Counted from the stretch's first letter, positions 34,206 through 42,593 are shown. The stretch: 64,000 nucleotides of DNA from Planococcus shixiaomingii (GCF_030413615.1 NZ_CP129236.1:852001-916000); one strand, 5' to 3'. Numbers and translations: made by a program. Notes: a model not told the origin generated them from the sequence alone.

Positions 34206-35048
34206 ATGAACAAGTGGACTAGATTAGTAATTATTTTTATTGCCTCGATTGTGGTCGGATTTGCCTTTAATATGTTTTTGCTTCCACATGAAGTAATTGC
34301 CGGAGGGGTAACAGGAATCGCGATGATTTTAGGGTTGGCGACGCCTGTGAATACAGGAATTTGGATGATTTTGTTGAACATACCGATCCTCGTTGTAGGC
34401 TGGATGAAGCTGGGGAAAATGTTTATCGCCAACAGCATCTTTTCGGTGGCCGTGACTTCGATTGCCATGATTTATATTCCAGTCGCCAAAGTAACTGAAG
34501 ATGCGCTATTGTCTTCAGTGTTCGGCGGAGTTATTGCCGGCGCAGCTATTGGGATCATCATCCGCAATTATAGTTCAACGGGCGGCCTGGACGTCATCAG
34601 CTTATTGCTGACACAAAAGCGCGACATACCGCTTGGCGGCTTGATGATTGCACTGAACAGTATCGTCGTCTTTATATCAGGATTCATCTTTTCGTGGGAA
34701 TTGGCAATGTATACAATGGCTTCCATCTACATCACCGGATTGGTCATTGACCGCATTCACACACGCCATATCAAGCTCAGCTTGATGGTAGTGACAAATA
34801 AGGGCGAAGAGGTGAAAAAGGAATTGCTTAATAATTTATACCGTGGCATTACAGTAGTGGACGGCGAAGGCGCTTATTCGGCCGCAAAAGTCAAAGTGCT
34901 CTATAGTGTTATCACACGTTATGAATTGGCATTTGTCCGGCCGCTGATCAAGGCAATTGATCCAAACGCCTTCGTCAGCATTAGCGAAACGATGGAAGTC
35001 ATGGGCAATTTCCGAAAAGACGATAATTTCATGAAAAAACCGATGTAA
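34206..35048 (+). CDS. YitT-family membrane protein (DUF161/DUF2179)
   Basis: A 280-residue protein with about five hydrophobic segments in the first 200 residues. It has the YitT patterns NMFLLPHEVIAGGVTGIA and SSTGGLDVIS. A soluble DUF2179 domain at the C terminus contains RGITVVDGEGAYS. The ATG at 34206 has GGAG upstream; the longer frame lacks a site. The function is unknown; several paralogues occur per Bacillales genome. Confidence 0.87.
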   Translation: MNKWTRLVIIFIASIVVGFAFNMFLLPHEVIAGGVTGIAMILGLATPVNTGIWMILLNIPILVVGWMKLGKMFIANSIFSVAVTSIAMIYIPVAKVTEDALLSSVFGGVIAGAAIGIIIRNYSSTGGLDVISLLLTQKRDIPLGGLMIALNSIVVFISGFIFSWELAMYTMASIYITGLVIDRIHTRHIKLSLMVVTNKGEEVKKELLNNLYRGITVVDGEGAYSAAKVKVLYSVITRYELAFVRPLIKAIDPNAFVSISETMEVMGNFRKDDNFMKKPM

Positions 35049-35098
35049 AGCAATTTTAAAAGTGGAGTTCATACTTTTACTAAGGCTGTGGTTGTTCG

Positions 35099-35107
35099 TG
35101 CTATACT
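35099..35107 (+). promoter_or_regulatory. Extended -10 promoter of the lipoprotein gene
   Basis: TG-C-TATACT, 36 bases before the start codon, with no good -35 element. Confidence 0.5.
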
Positions 35108-35142
35108 CTAGGTGAACAGCGACTGAAATGGGAGGGTTTTTC

Positions 35143-35592
35143 TTGAAAAAAATATCTATCGCTTTTTTAATACTCGTCATTTCATTATTAAGCGGTTGCT
35201 CAGCTCTTGAGGGGGCACAGAACACACTAACATACGCAACCGAAGTCACTGAATTTGCAAACGAAGCTACAGCCTTTGCGAAAGACACACCGGCGTTAGC
35301 GAGACAAGCGGTCAGCGATAAAGAAGCTGCCACTGAATTGGAAGCAAGTTTGCAAGTGATGAAAACCAATATAGAAGAATTCAATGAACTGGAACCGCCG
35401 GAAATAGCGGCTGACCTTCACCAGCAAGTGGTAACTCAAAATGAGAACGCGCTTAAAGGCATTGATTTGTATTTGAACAACATCAAAGACGGCACATTGG
35501 ATCCAGCTGTTTTGGAAAACAATGAAGCTTTCAAATCTCTCGGTGAAATTAAAAACATCGTCGACCAGATCAGAGATTTGGTCGGACAATAA
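35143..35592 (+). CDS. Small lipoprotein, DUF6376-like
   Basis: A 149-residue lipoprotein. The lipobox is LLSGC, and a mostly helical mature part contains FNELEPP, a pattern I associate with DUF6376 proteins. It starts at TTG 35143, because GGGAGGG lies 6 bases upstream; the ATG at 35128 has no site. It is monocistronic with a terminator. The function is unknown, with an extracytoplasmic membrane-anchored location. Confidence 0.75.
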   Translation: MKKISIAFLILVISLLSGCSALEGAQNTLTYATEVTEFANEATAFAKDTPALARQAVSDKEAATELEASLQVMKTNIEEFNELEPPEIAADLHQQVVTQNENALKGIDLYLNNIKDGTLDPAVLENNEAFKSLGEIKNIVDQIRDLVGQ

Positions 35593-35600
35593 GACAACAT

Positions 35601-35635
35601 AAAACAGTTGCCCTGGACTCAGGGTAGCTGTTTTT
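35601..35635 (+). terminator. Terminator of the DUF6376-like gene
   Basis: AAACAGTTGCCCTG - GACT - CAGGGTAGCTGTTTTT. A related hairpin (GCCCT...ACTC-AGGGC) recurs at 36003-36038, on the other side of the repeat region. Confidence 0.85.
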
Positions 35636-35690
35636 AGTGTGTTGAGAAAGATACTAACTTGTTCTCTCCTATTGCTATCACTGATATTCC

Positions 35691-35733
35691 GCAAACCAGC
35701 TGCGCTTTCCGGCGGGAGTCTCCGCTGGTTTGC
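35691..35733. repeat. Palindromic mini-repeat
   Basis: GCAAACCAGC (35691-35700) and GCTGGTTTGC (35724-35733) are perfect complements around TGCGCTTTCCGGCGGGAGTC. The centre shares CGCTTTCCG with the ends of the larger repeat element. A partial echo (GCGAACCAGCAAG) follows at 35744. Confidence 0.6.
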
Positions 35734-35877
35734 TCCATATCTTGCGAACCAGCAAGAAACAAAAGAAAGGTTAGTATTTCCGGTGCTTGCTTATCTAATT
35801 AAATGCTAAAAAAGATAGAGATTACGTGAAGTGGAAGGCGGAGAGCAAGTTGGGCTAAAGGAGTTCGGCCAACTTGT

Positions 35878-35943
35878 TTGCGACGAAGCAGCGCAGCGAT
35901 GCAACGCTTTTTCATGTCTCGAAGCTAGCGCAGCGATGCAGAA
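35878..35943. repeat. Repeat element, inverted internal fragment (copy 3)
   Basis: About 66 bases matching the reverse complement of the internal direct-repeat part of the copies at 5950 and 52086. GATGCAACGCTTTTTCATGT and the flanking AGCTAGCGCAGCGATGCA are shared nearly base for base. The inverted ends are not seen here, so it is a remnant. The surrounding 35636-35970 has small hairpins (for example CAAGTTGG/CCAACTTG at 35845) and no credible gene. Confidence 0.7.
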
Positions 35944-35970
35944 ACAGTCGCGAAGCGACTCGGCGCGAAA

Positions 35971-36000
35971 TAAAAAAGCTATCGAGAGTTTCTCGACAGC
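35971..36000 (-). terminator. Second terminator for the minus-strand hydrolase gene
   Basis: GCTATCGAGA - GTT - TCTCGACAGC, with a T run on the minus strand (35971-35977 reads TAAAAAA on plus). Confidence 0.6.
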
Positions 36001-36002
36001 CT

Positions 36003-36038
36003 AAAAAAAGCTGCCCTAAACTCAGGGCAGCTTTTTTT
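36003..36038. terminator. Bidirectional terminator before the cell-wall hydrolase gene
   Basis: AAAAAAAGCTGCCCT - AAACTC - AGGGCAGCTTTTTTT. Confidence 0.9.
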
Positions 36039-36056
36039 CATGCTTTATTCACTTTA

Positions 36057-36680
36057 CTACTGGGCAAAATGGTGTTTGCCGATTTGTTTGATGAAGTCGC
36101 GTGTGAAAATCCAGCTATCGGATACATGCGCCGGATTATAGTAATACGTCGCTCCAGAAGAAGGATCTGATCCGCGCATAGCGTCTCTTACTGCTTGATA
36201 AGCCGAGCTGTTCGGCGTTAGCCAATATTGGCCATCATTCACCGCAGTAAAGGCGTTGCGCTGGAAAATGACTTTATCGATTGTGTCGGGGAACTGAGAA
36301 GAATCGACACGGTTTAAAATTACTGCTGCTACGGCAATTTTCCCGGTATAGCTTTCGCCGCGCGCTTCACCGTGAACAACGCGAGCCATCATGTTTACTT
36401 TATCGAGCATGCTGCGGGTAGCAGGACCGGTGTAACCAGTGGCACTCACTCCGAAGTCACGCTGAAATTTAATTACTGCATTTTCAGTGACTGGACCGTA
36501 GTATCCTGTAACGTTGGTTTTAAAATACCCGAGCTTTTTTAATGTTGATTGCAATTCGCTTACGTTTTGTCCAGTAGACCCGCTATGCATGTCAGGAGCA
36601 TGCGCTGAAGCCTCGAGTTGAGAAAAACCAAAAAATCCAATCAATAATAATCCAAAAATAATTACCTTTATACTTTTCAT
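36057..36680 (-). CDS. Secreted cell-wall hydrolase with peptidoglycan-binding domain (SleB/CwlJ-like)
   Basis: A 207-residue exported protein. A signal peptide (core IIFGLLLIGFFGF, cleavage near ASAHA) is followed by a PG_binding_1 repeat (VSELQSTLKKLGYF ... AVIKFQRDFG, residues about 40-95). A Hydrolase_2 domain begins MMARVVHGEARGE, whose Glu is the likely catalytic residue. It matches the architecture of SleB, which opens spore cortex; non-sporulating relatives use it for wall turnover. The start at 36680 is chosen for AAAGGAGAG upstream. It is monocistronic. Confidence 0.88.
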   Translation of the reverse strand: MKSIKVIIFGLLLIGFFGFSQLEASAHAPDMHSGSTGQNVSELQSTLKKLGYFKTNVTGYYGPVTENAVIKFQRDFGVSATGYTGPATRSMLDKVNMMARVVHGEARGESYTGKIAVAAVILNRVDSSQFPDTIDKVIFQRNAFTAVNDGQYWLTPNSSAYQAVRDAMRGSDPSSGATYYYNPAHVSDSWIFTRDFIKQIGKHHFAQ

Positions 36681-36963
36681 GCTTTCTCTCCTTTCCATCC
36701 ATGAAGCAATGGAGACTAGTTTCAAGTATAAAGATTGAAATCTCTTATTTATATCCAACAGAGTTACTTGATTCAGCCTAAATAAAAGTACAAAAGATAG
36801 GTTTAACCATTTTTCTAAAACTTTTACTAGAAATAAAAGGGAAAATGCATGTCATTTGTCCTGCACAAAACTAGTAGATGAGTTACATATTAGTAAATAC
36901 TAAAAAATTCATTGCAAGGAATAAATCGCCTTTAAGAAAGATTGCTCTTAAACTGCTGAGAAA
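36681..36963. other. Intergenic region, no gene seen
   Basis: AT-rich sequence holding the leader and promoter of the cell-wall hydrolase gene (minus strand). I see no convincing -35/-10 pair, repeat or gene. Confidence 0.5.
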
Positions 36964-37000
36964 AATAAAAAGACGTACGGCACAGGACCAGTACGTCTTT
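36964..37000 (-). terminator. Terminator of the CPBP protease gene
   Basis: AAAGACGTAC - 12-base loop - GTACGTCTTT, with a T run on the minus strand. Confidence 0.85.
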
Positions 37001-37024
37001 CAGAAAGATCGGAGATTAATAAGC

Positions 37025-37852
37025 TTAAACAACACTATCCATTGCTTGTTCTTGCGTTTTCTTCCGCAGTCCACGTATCAGCCAAATGATCACGGCTACC
37101 ATAAGGATCATGCTGACTCCCAGCAAAATGGCATTTGGCACAGCTTTTGAAGTAATGTCTGAAAGTTCCATAATGGAAATCGATGTTGGCCAATCTGGTG
37201 GTGCTAAGAACATTAAGGTGATAGCAAGTGAGTTGTTGAGCATGTGCAGAAGAATTGGAATCAGCAGATTGCCGGTTTGCAAGTATAACAAGGAGGCGAT
37301 CACACCAAATGCAAAAGCTCCTAAAATATCCGCATGCAAAATGCCGAAAAAGAAACTTGAAAGAATGATGCCTCCCCAAACTGAAGTTTTTCCAATCAGG
37401 CGCTTCAAAAGCAAACCGCGGAACATGAACTCTTCGGCAATTGGCGCTAAAATGACGACTGAAAAAATCAGGAAGAAGATAGTCCAAGGCGTTTCCGGAA
37501 TGGGTATCGGCTCCATGAAAAAGGAGACGAGTCCAGGAGCGACAGGAAGCAGCGCATAAAGCTGAAGCCAAAAGATGCTGATTGAAAAAAGAATGGATAT
37601 CAGCACTATGCCAGCCATTGATGGCAACCATTTCGCTATACCTTTGAAAAAGACCACGTTTGACAAAGGCACATTTTGCTTGCGGAAATAATAGCCGAAA
37701 AAGACGGCGGGTACCAGTATATATACTACTAGCGAAATTACGACATCGAACGTTTCTAAACTAGCTTCCATAATCACCAGGGGTAATATGGAACCGATAA
37801 ATGCAACGAGCATGAACGGAATGAAATAACGGAGTTTCATTTTCTCGAACAT
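37025..37852 (-). CDS. CPBP-family intramembrane metalloprotease
   Basis: A 275-residue protein with about seven hydrophobic segments. The CPBP motifs are EEFMFRG (near residue 140), a His in FFFGILHAD and a His-x3-Asn in HMLNNSL. It is unrelated in detail to the CPBP protein at 1346, although it shares the motifs. AAGAAGG precedes the ATG. It may process a membrane substrate or give immunity to a peptide; no partner gene is seen. Confidence 0.87.
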   Translation of the reverse strand: MFEKMKLRYFIPFMLVAFIGSILPLVIMEASLETFDVVISLVVYILVPAVFFGYYFRKQNVPLSNVVFFKGIAKWLPSMAGIVLISILFSISIFWLQLYALLPVAPGLVSFFMEPIPIPETPWTIFFLIFSVVILAPIAEEFMFRGLLLKRLIGKTSVWGGIILSSFFFGILHADILGAFAFGVIASLLYLQTGNLLIPILLHMLNNSLAITLMFLAPPDWPTSISIMELSDITSKAVPNAILLGVSMILMVAVIIWLIRGLRKKTQEQAMDSVV

Positions 37853-37921
37853 AGATAGTACCTTCTTTCATGCTATATTTACGGCATTGCCAGAAATTGG
37901 TTTCATTTTTTTCACTAGCCC

Positions 37922-39064
37922 TTATTCGAATTTCAATTCCTTCATCCAGGCAGAAAGATGATTTTGAATATCTTTATTTATGCTGGGATCGACATTTTCC
38001 AACAACTCAATTTCAAAGTTTTTTTGATTGCTGAATTTCACATACGTAGGTGTAACTGCCGGCTCTACTAATTGGATAGTAGTACCGTTAGCATCAACTG
38101 TCTTTTCAACGTTGATATGGAGAATACCGCCTATTCTTCGGTACAGATGATCTTGGCGGGAAAGAAAATTGCCAAGCGAGTAGATTACGAAACTTTTGCG
38201 GCCATCAGCGGTTTCAATCCATTCGGCCGGTTGCAAAACATGCGTGTGAGATCCGAGAATGATGTCCGCACCATGTTCAGCCACAAAGTGGGCCAAGTCT
38301 TTTTGTTCATCATTTGGCATGCGTTCATATTCTTGTCCAAAATGCAGGCTTATTACCGCAACATCGGATTGCTCTTTAGCGCGTTTTAAGTCTTCTTTAA
38401 TTTTCTTCTTGTCGATACGATTAACTAAATAATCTTTTCCGGCAGGGGTTGGAACGCCATTTGTGCCATACGTATAAGAGAGGAATGAGAAAGTGATATC
38501 GTTTTTGGTTAGTGTTAGAATGGTGTCGCTGTCTTTTGCGGACAAAGCAGAACCGGTATGTGCCATCCCAATTTGGTCCCAGTAAGTGATCGCGTTAACA
38601 ATCGCTTTTTCTCCACGATCAAGCGTATGGTTATTGGCCATCGTCACTACATCGATCCCTGCATTTTTCAATGCATCTCCTACTTCAAATGGGCTATTGA
38701 AAGACGGGTACGTGGAAAGACCGATTTCACTTCCGCCGATAATGCTTTCAGAGTTGGCAACGGTGATGTCGGATTTTTCGAGGTAAGGTTTCACTTTCTC
38801 GAATACCGGGTTAAAATCATATCCGTTTTCTGTTTTAGCATCTAAGTACAATGCTTCATGGATTAAAATATCACCAATAGCTGATATAGAAGCGCTTGTT
38901 GTTTTGGTGATTTTTTGAGGGGTAATCGTTACAAGGTCTTTTCGGCTATCAAAAGTTACTTTGTCGTTTTCTTGAGTTGCCTTCTTTCCGCTAGCGGCAC
39001 AGGCACTTAACAGGAGAACGATTAGCAAGCAAAGAAATGCAGTCAGGAATATATTCGTTTTCAA
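37922..39064 (-). CDS. CapA-family lipoprotein (poly-gamma-glutamate synthesis-like phosphoesterase fold)
   Basis: A 380-residue lipoprotein (lipobox LLSAC) with the PGA_cap/CapA metallophosphoesterase-like domain. GDILIHE, ANNHTLDRG, SLHFGQEYE, ILGSHTHVLQP and YSLGNFLS carry the expected Asp, Asn and His ligands. A GTG at 39073 has its only purine-rich site touching it. The TTG at 39064 has GGGAG at 8 bases and gives a better signal peptide, so I choose it. No capBC partners are nearby, so polyglutamate synthesis is not implied. The gene may act on another wall polymer. Confidence 0.85.
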   Translation of the reverse strand: MKTNIFLTAFLCLLIVLLLSACAASGKKATQENDKVTFDSRKDLVTITPQKITKTTSASISAIGDILIHEALYLDAKTENGYDFNPVFEKVKPYLEKSDITVANSESIIGGSEIGLSTYPSFNSPFEVGDALKNAGIDVVTMANNHTLDRGEKAIVNAITYWDQIGMAHTGSALSAKDSDTILTLTKNDITFSFLSYTYGTNGVPTPAGKDYLVNRIDKKKIKEDLKRAKEQSDVAVISLHFGQEYERMPNDEQKDLAHFVAEHGADIILGSHTHVLQPAEWIETADGRKSFVIYSLGNFLSRQDHLYRRIGGILHINVEKTVDANGTTIQLVEPAVTPTYVKFSNQKNFEIELLENVDPSINKDIQNHLSAWMKELKFE

Positions 39065-39400
39065 TGGTTTCACTCCCAGTGGGAAATATTATGATAAGAA
39101 TCAAAAAGAAATTAAATGAATTCCGTCTTTCGCATGCTAAAGATGCTGATTTCAAGTAGAACTTTATCAATATCGTACTCTATGTAAGTGTAAATGACTA
39201 GTCTGTTTTCAGAATATTGGTAATTAAATCCTATATAATTTGTTTGGCATCAAGATGACTAAGTTGAAATGGAAAATCTACTTTTTTCTGAACATTGACA
39301 ATTCCGAATGATTATTTATCATAGAAAATAACCTCATTAGGCAATTCGCATGGTATCTGTAAATTATTAAAAAACAACGAACAATTCAGGAGGTGGAAAA
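39065..39400. other. Divergent intergenic region, no gene seen
   Basis: AT-rich region between the capA-like (minus) and lipoyl-like (plus) genes. A TATAAT occurs near 39232 without a clear -35. No repeat or RNA recognised. Confidence 0.4.
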
Positions 39401-39895
39401 ATGATTGAAGTTCGATTGCCGCAACCGGTAGAAGGGAAAGAAGAAAGTTTAATCGTCCTTTGGTTTGTTTCCGAGGGGGATGTGGTAGAAAAAGGGGACC
39501 GCCTTGTTGAGGTGGAGACGGAAACCGAGTTGATGGAAATCGAAGCAGCAGAAAGTGGCATCATCCGTGAAATTATTTTTGAAAGAGGGGAAACGGCAAA
39601 AGTTGGTGATGTGCTGGCCTTGATTGAACCAAATGGAAATCAAGCTGCATCGCAAAATCAAAAAGCACCTTCTATACAAGAACAAAGCAAGAAAGATGAA
39701 CCATTGGTGGAAGAAAGCATATCACGCGTTGAACCAGGTCTGCGCAAGCTTGCCAAAGAGCTGGCTGTCCAACTCGAAATGGTGAATGGTACTGGGAGGA
39801 ACGGTGAAATTACCGAAGCGGACATTCGGCGGGTTGCAGGGAAAAATTCGCTAGAACAAAGTGAAATCCAGTCTAGTAATGAAAGAGAAGAGTAA
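39401..39895 (+). CDS. Stand-alone lipoyl-like domain plus E3-binding domain, lacking the lipoyl lysine
   Basis: A 164-residue protein. Residues 1-78 align with the lipoyl/biotinyl domain of 2-oxoacid dehydrogenase E2 proteins. After an Ala/Gln/Lys linker, residues about 108-145 form a peripheral-subunit-binding (E3-binding) domain (VEPGLRKLAKELAVQLEMVNGTG ... EADIRRVAG). The catalytic acyltransferase domain is absent. At the usual E-T-D-K-A modification site the sequence is E-T-E-T-E, so position 42 is Thr rather than Lys. AGGAGG precedes the ATG. It stands alone with a terminator. It could be a scaffold, decoy or regulator; the role is unknown. Confidence 0.83.
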   Translation: MIEVRLPQPVEGKEESLIVLWFVSEGDVVEKGDRLVEVETETELMEIEAAESGIIREIIFERGETAKVGDVLALIEPNGNQAASQNQKAPSIQEQSKKDEPLVEESISRVEPGLRKLAKELAVQLEMVNGTGRNGEITEADIRRVAGKNSLEQSEIQSSNEREE

Positions 39896-39924
39896 GCGGC
39901 CTTTTTAAGCCGTTAAAAAGTGAA

Positions 39925-39963
39925 AAGCCATCTTGGAAATCAGAAAAATTTCCAAGATGGCTT
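39925..39963. terminator. Bidirectional terminator
   Basis: AAGCCATCTTGGAAAT - CAGAAAA - ATTTCCAAGATGGCTT, a perfect 16-base stem between convergent genes. Confidence 0.92.
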
Positions 39964-39965
39964 TC

Positions 39966-40667
39966 TTACGTCAGTTTTTCTCCGCAACTCTTCTGTTCTT
40001 CTTCGTTAGCTTCTATCATTTCATAAAGGTCATTCATGTAATTGAAAATTTTGGAATAAGCCGGTGAATTCCGCGGTGTTTTTTCAAGGACCGCTTTGGC
40101 TTTCCCATATACGGTTTCCATACTGTCACTAGGCAGAATCTTAAGTGACCTTGATGGGCTATTTTTTCTCCACCAGGCATTTGCTTGATCTTCAGCTTTT
40201 GAAACTTTTGCTTCAGAAGAAAAGTCATCCTGTTTTTCTACAATCTCCAATATATTCTTCAATTGAGAAATGGAAAAGTTATCAATTAAATCTTCATCCG
40301 TGTCTACTTTAAAAAAGATATTATAGTTTTGTCCGATAAAATTTATGTTCTTTGCGTCAACCAAAGCCATGATCTTGTAAATCACCTTGTATTTCTCCGC
40401 CACTTCTTGAAGCAGGAGTGCATCGTTATCAATTTCTGAACTTGAAGAGTTCTCCACGCTAAGTTCTTCCCAGAAGCTATGCGGAGTTGAATTCATTTGA
40501 ATCATTTCTTTTATCTGGTCTACTGAATAATTCTTATAAATGAAAGAGTATTGAAGATCTCGTAAATAAATATTATAAGGCTCGGCCACAATATAATGGC
40601 CGTTTTTCTCGGAAACATCCAGCAATTGATCGACCAGTTTTTTTAGTTCTTCTAATTTATTAGTCAT
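39966..40667 (-). CDS. Hypothetical protein with an internal duplication
   Basis: A 233-residue acidic, soluble protein that I do not recognise. Two segments look alike: PYNIYLRDLQYSF followed by YSVDQIKEMI (residues about 30-56), and NYNIFFKVDTDED followed by FSISQLKNIL (about 113-140). Each reads as a beta hairpin and helix, suggesting an ancient duplication. AAAGGGGG precedes the ATG. It is monocistronic, with no membrane segment and no catalytic motif. Confidence 0.7.
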   Translation of the reverse strand: MTNKLEELKKLVDQLLDVSEKNGHYIVAEPYNIYLRDLQYSFIYKNYSVDQIKEMIQMNSTPHSFWEELSVENSSSSEIDNDALLLQEVAEKYKVIYKIMALVDAKNINFIGQNYNIFFKVDTDEDLIDNFSISQLKNILEIVEKQDDFSSEAKVSKAEDQANAWWRKNSPSRSLKILPSDSMETVYGKAKAVLEKTPRNSPAYSKIFNYMNDLYEMIEANEEEQKSCGEKLT

Positions 40668-40875
40668 TCCACGACCCCCTTTAAAAATGATTCAAGCCCG
40701 ATTAATGAAAATATCTTAACACAAAACATTTCATTTATCTAAAAAATTCAAAAAATTATTTTTATTTTATTTGCGCTATCCGAATAAATTGGAATATTCT
40801 GATAAAACTATGGAATTTAGCGGGTAAAAGGCGTATAATAAATGCGAATTTAAAACGTATAAGGAGATGTGAAAA

Positions 40876-41316
40876 ATGGCCGGTTCTGATTTTATATTTC
40901 AGGCAGCGGCAACTAATGTCGGTGGACCGGAGGGAATTAGTTATTTAGCAGATGGCTCATTCTCGGCTAAAGTGACCCATCCACCAGAATTGGGAGGTTC
41001 AGGGGAAGGACTTACTCCTGGCCACTTTTTAGCACTTGGTTACAGTACCAGTTTTAATTTTATTTTGGTCAGAATTATGAAAGCAGAAGGAATCACTGGG
41101 GAACCAATAACCACCACGACCGTTGAACTTCATCCTGATCCATCAGACAATAGCTTTAAATTAGCATTGCGATTGGAAGTGGCGATCAAAGGAATGGAGA
41201 AGGAGGCGGTACAAGCACTGGCAGACAAAACGCATGCAGTATGTCCTTTTTCAAAAGCGATGAAAAACAATGTTGATGTCACCGTAGCCGCTGTTGTTTA
41301 CGAGTCCCTTGCCTAA
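40876..41316 (+). CDS. OsmC/Ohr-family protein lacking the peroxidatic cysteine
   Basis: A 146-residue protein with the size and layout of organic hydroperoxide resistance proteins. GLTPGHFLALGYSTSF aligns with the Ohr segment PEQLFAAGYAACF, and THAVCPFSKAM aligns with the second-cysteine block. The first, reactive, cysteine is Ser59; Cys123 is the only cysteine in the protein. The classical dithiol peroxidase cycle is therefore not possible. AAGGAGATG precedes the ATG. A cupin triplet follows on the same strand after 166 bases. Confidence 0.82.
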   Translation: MAGSDFIFQAAATNVGGPEGISYLADGSFSAKVTHPPELGGSGEGLTPGHFLALGYSTSFNFILVRIMKAEGITGEPITTTTVELHPDPSDNSFKLALRLEVAIKGMEKEAVQALADKTHAVCPFSKAMKNNVDVTVAAVVYESLA

Positions 41317-41482
41317 AGTTGATGAGGTTTGGTTAAGCAATCTGTAAAAAACGTAGATGCCACCTTATGATAAATCGCTGCGGAAAATTCCGGAGGTTTT
41401 CAGAAATGTCTATTCTACACTTACAAAAACATGAATTGCGATGGCCAAACTATTCAGTTTAACTAATTGGGAGGTAAGGAAG

Positions 41483-41959
41483 ATGGAACAACAAATGAAC
41501 AACGCTTTTGTGTTTGCTCATGGCGAAGGAAAAGCGTATTGGTTTATAGGCACGTTAGTGGAAATGAAAGCATCAGCTGAGGATACCAATGGTGCCTTTA
41601 GTTTGGTTGAATCGCTGCATCCACCCGGCTATGCGACTCCCATGCATCTCCACCAAAATGAAGATGAAATCTTTTATGTTTTGGAAGGAGAAGTGACATT
41701 CACAGTCGGTGAAAAAACCATTATGGCTAAACCAGGAACTTTCCTTTATGCCCCGCGCGGGATCGCTCACATGTATAAGAGTGAAGGAACGGTTCCGTCC
41801 AAAATTTTAATTATGCTGACACCTGCTGGAATGGAACAATTTTTTGTCGAAGCAAGTGTGCCGGCAGAAGAGTTTAAGCTGCCGCCGGATACTGTCGTTC
41901 CCGATATGGATAAAGTGATCGCGGCTGCTCAGAAAAACGGCATTGAAATACTGGGCTAA
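41483..41959 (+). CDS. Cupin-domain protein, first of a tandem triplet
   Basis: A 158-residue quercetinase-like cupin. Metal ligands H55, H57 and the Glu in QNEDE are present, then the ligand His in PRGIAHMY. The ATG at 41483 is preceded by GGGAGGTAAGGAAG, and exactly the same leader precedes the next gene. It is highly similar to the 42013 gene (AEEFxLPPDTVVPDM in both). The function is unknown; this type may bind or oxidise aromatic compounds. Confidence 0.87.
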   Translation: MEQQMNNAFVFAHGEGKAYWFIGTLVEMKASAEDTNGAFSLVESLHPPGYATPMHLHQNEDEIFYVLEGEVTFTVGEKTIMAKPGTFLYAPRGIAHMYKSEGTVPSKILIMLTPAGMEQFFVEASVPAEEFKLPPDTVVPDMDKVIAAAQKNGIEILG

Positions 41960-42012
41960 CAAATGTATTGAATATAGAATAAAGCCCGTTAAATACTCGG
42001 GAGGTAAGGAAG

Positions 42013-42492
42013 ATGAAACAACAAATGAATAACGCCTTTGCAATTGCTCGCGGCGAAGGAAAAGCGTATTGGTTTCTTGGCAGCTTATTGGAAATGAAGG
42101 CGACGGCTGAAGATACGGGTGGCGCATTCGGTATGGTTGAATTAATGCATCCGCCAGGTTTTGCAGCACCCATGCACACCAATCGCAACGAAGAAGAAAT
42201 TTTTTATGTTTTGGAAGGAGAAGCAACGTTCACAGTTGGTGAGAAAACCATTATGGCTAAACAAGGGTCTTTCGTTTATACACCTAGGGGAATGCCCCAT
42301 ATGTATAAATTTGAAGGAGACGGACCTGCCAGAATTCTCGTCATAGTTACACCGGCCGGATTTGAGCAATTTTTCGTTGAAGCAAGTGTGCCGGCAGAAG
42401 AATTTGAACTGCCGCCTGATACCGTCGTTCCGGATATGGAAAAAATTATGGCAGCTGCTGAGAAATATAACCTTAATGAAATATTAGAATAA
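42013..42492 (+). CDS. Cupin-domain protein, second of the triplet, with altered metal site
   Basis: A 159-residue close paralogue of the preceding gene, 53 bases downstream with the same ribosome-binding leader. The His-x-His motif reads H55-T56-N57, so the second His ligand is replaced by Asn; the Glu and the later His (GMPHMY) remain. Metal binding or catalysis may be changed. It probably arose by recent tandem duplication. Confidence 0.87.
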   Translation: MKQQMNNAFAIARGEGKAYWFLGSLLEMKATAEDTGGAFGMVELMHPPGFAAPMHTNRNEEEIFYVLEGEATFTVGEKTIMAKQGSFVYTPRGMPHMYKFEGDGPARILVIVTPAGFEQFFVEASVPAEEFELPPDTVVPDMEKIMAAAEKYNLNEILE

Positions 42493-42504
42493 TTGAAGTT
42501 GCTT

Positions 42505-42537
42505 AATAACCCCCTCACCGAATGGGAGGGGGTTATT
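42505..42537. other. Hairpin between cupin genes 2 and 3
   Basis: AATAACCCCCTC - ACCGAATGG - GAGGGGGTTATT, a perfect 12-base stem without a T run; a weak terminator or mRNA-stabilising structure. Confidence 0.6.
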
Positions 42538-42593
42538 GGAGAAAACAGGATTTGACCCATTATTTCAAGTGAATATTGGAAGAAGGATAAATC

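Noticed and set aside
35874..36170. A 98-codon plus-strand frame across the repeat fragment and two terminators
   Set aside because: It spans two terminator hairpins and the end of the convergent hydrolase gene, with no ribosome binding site.
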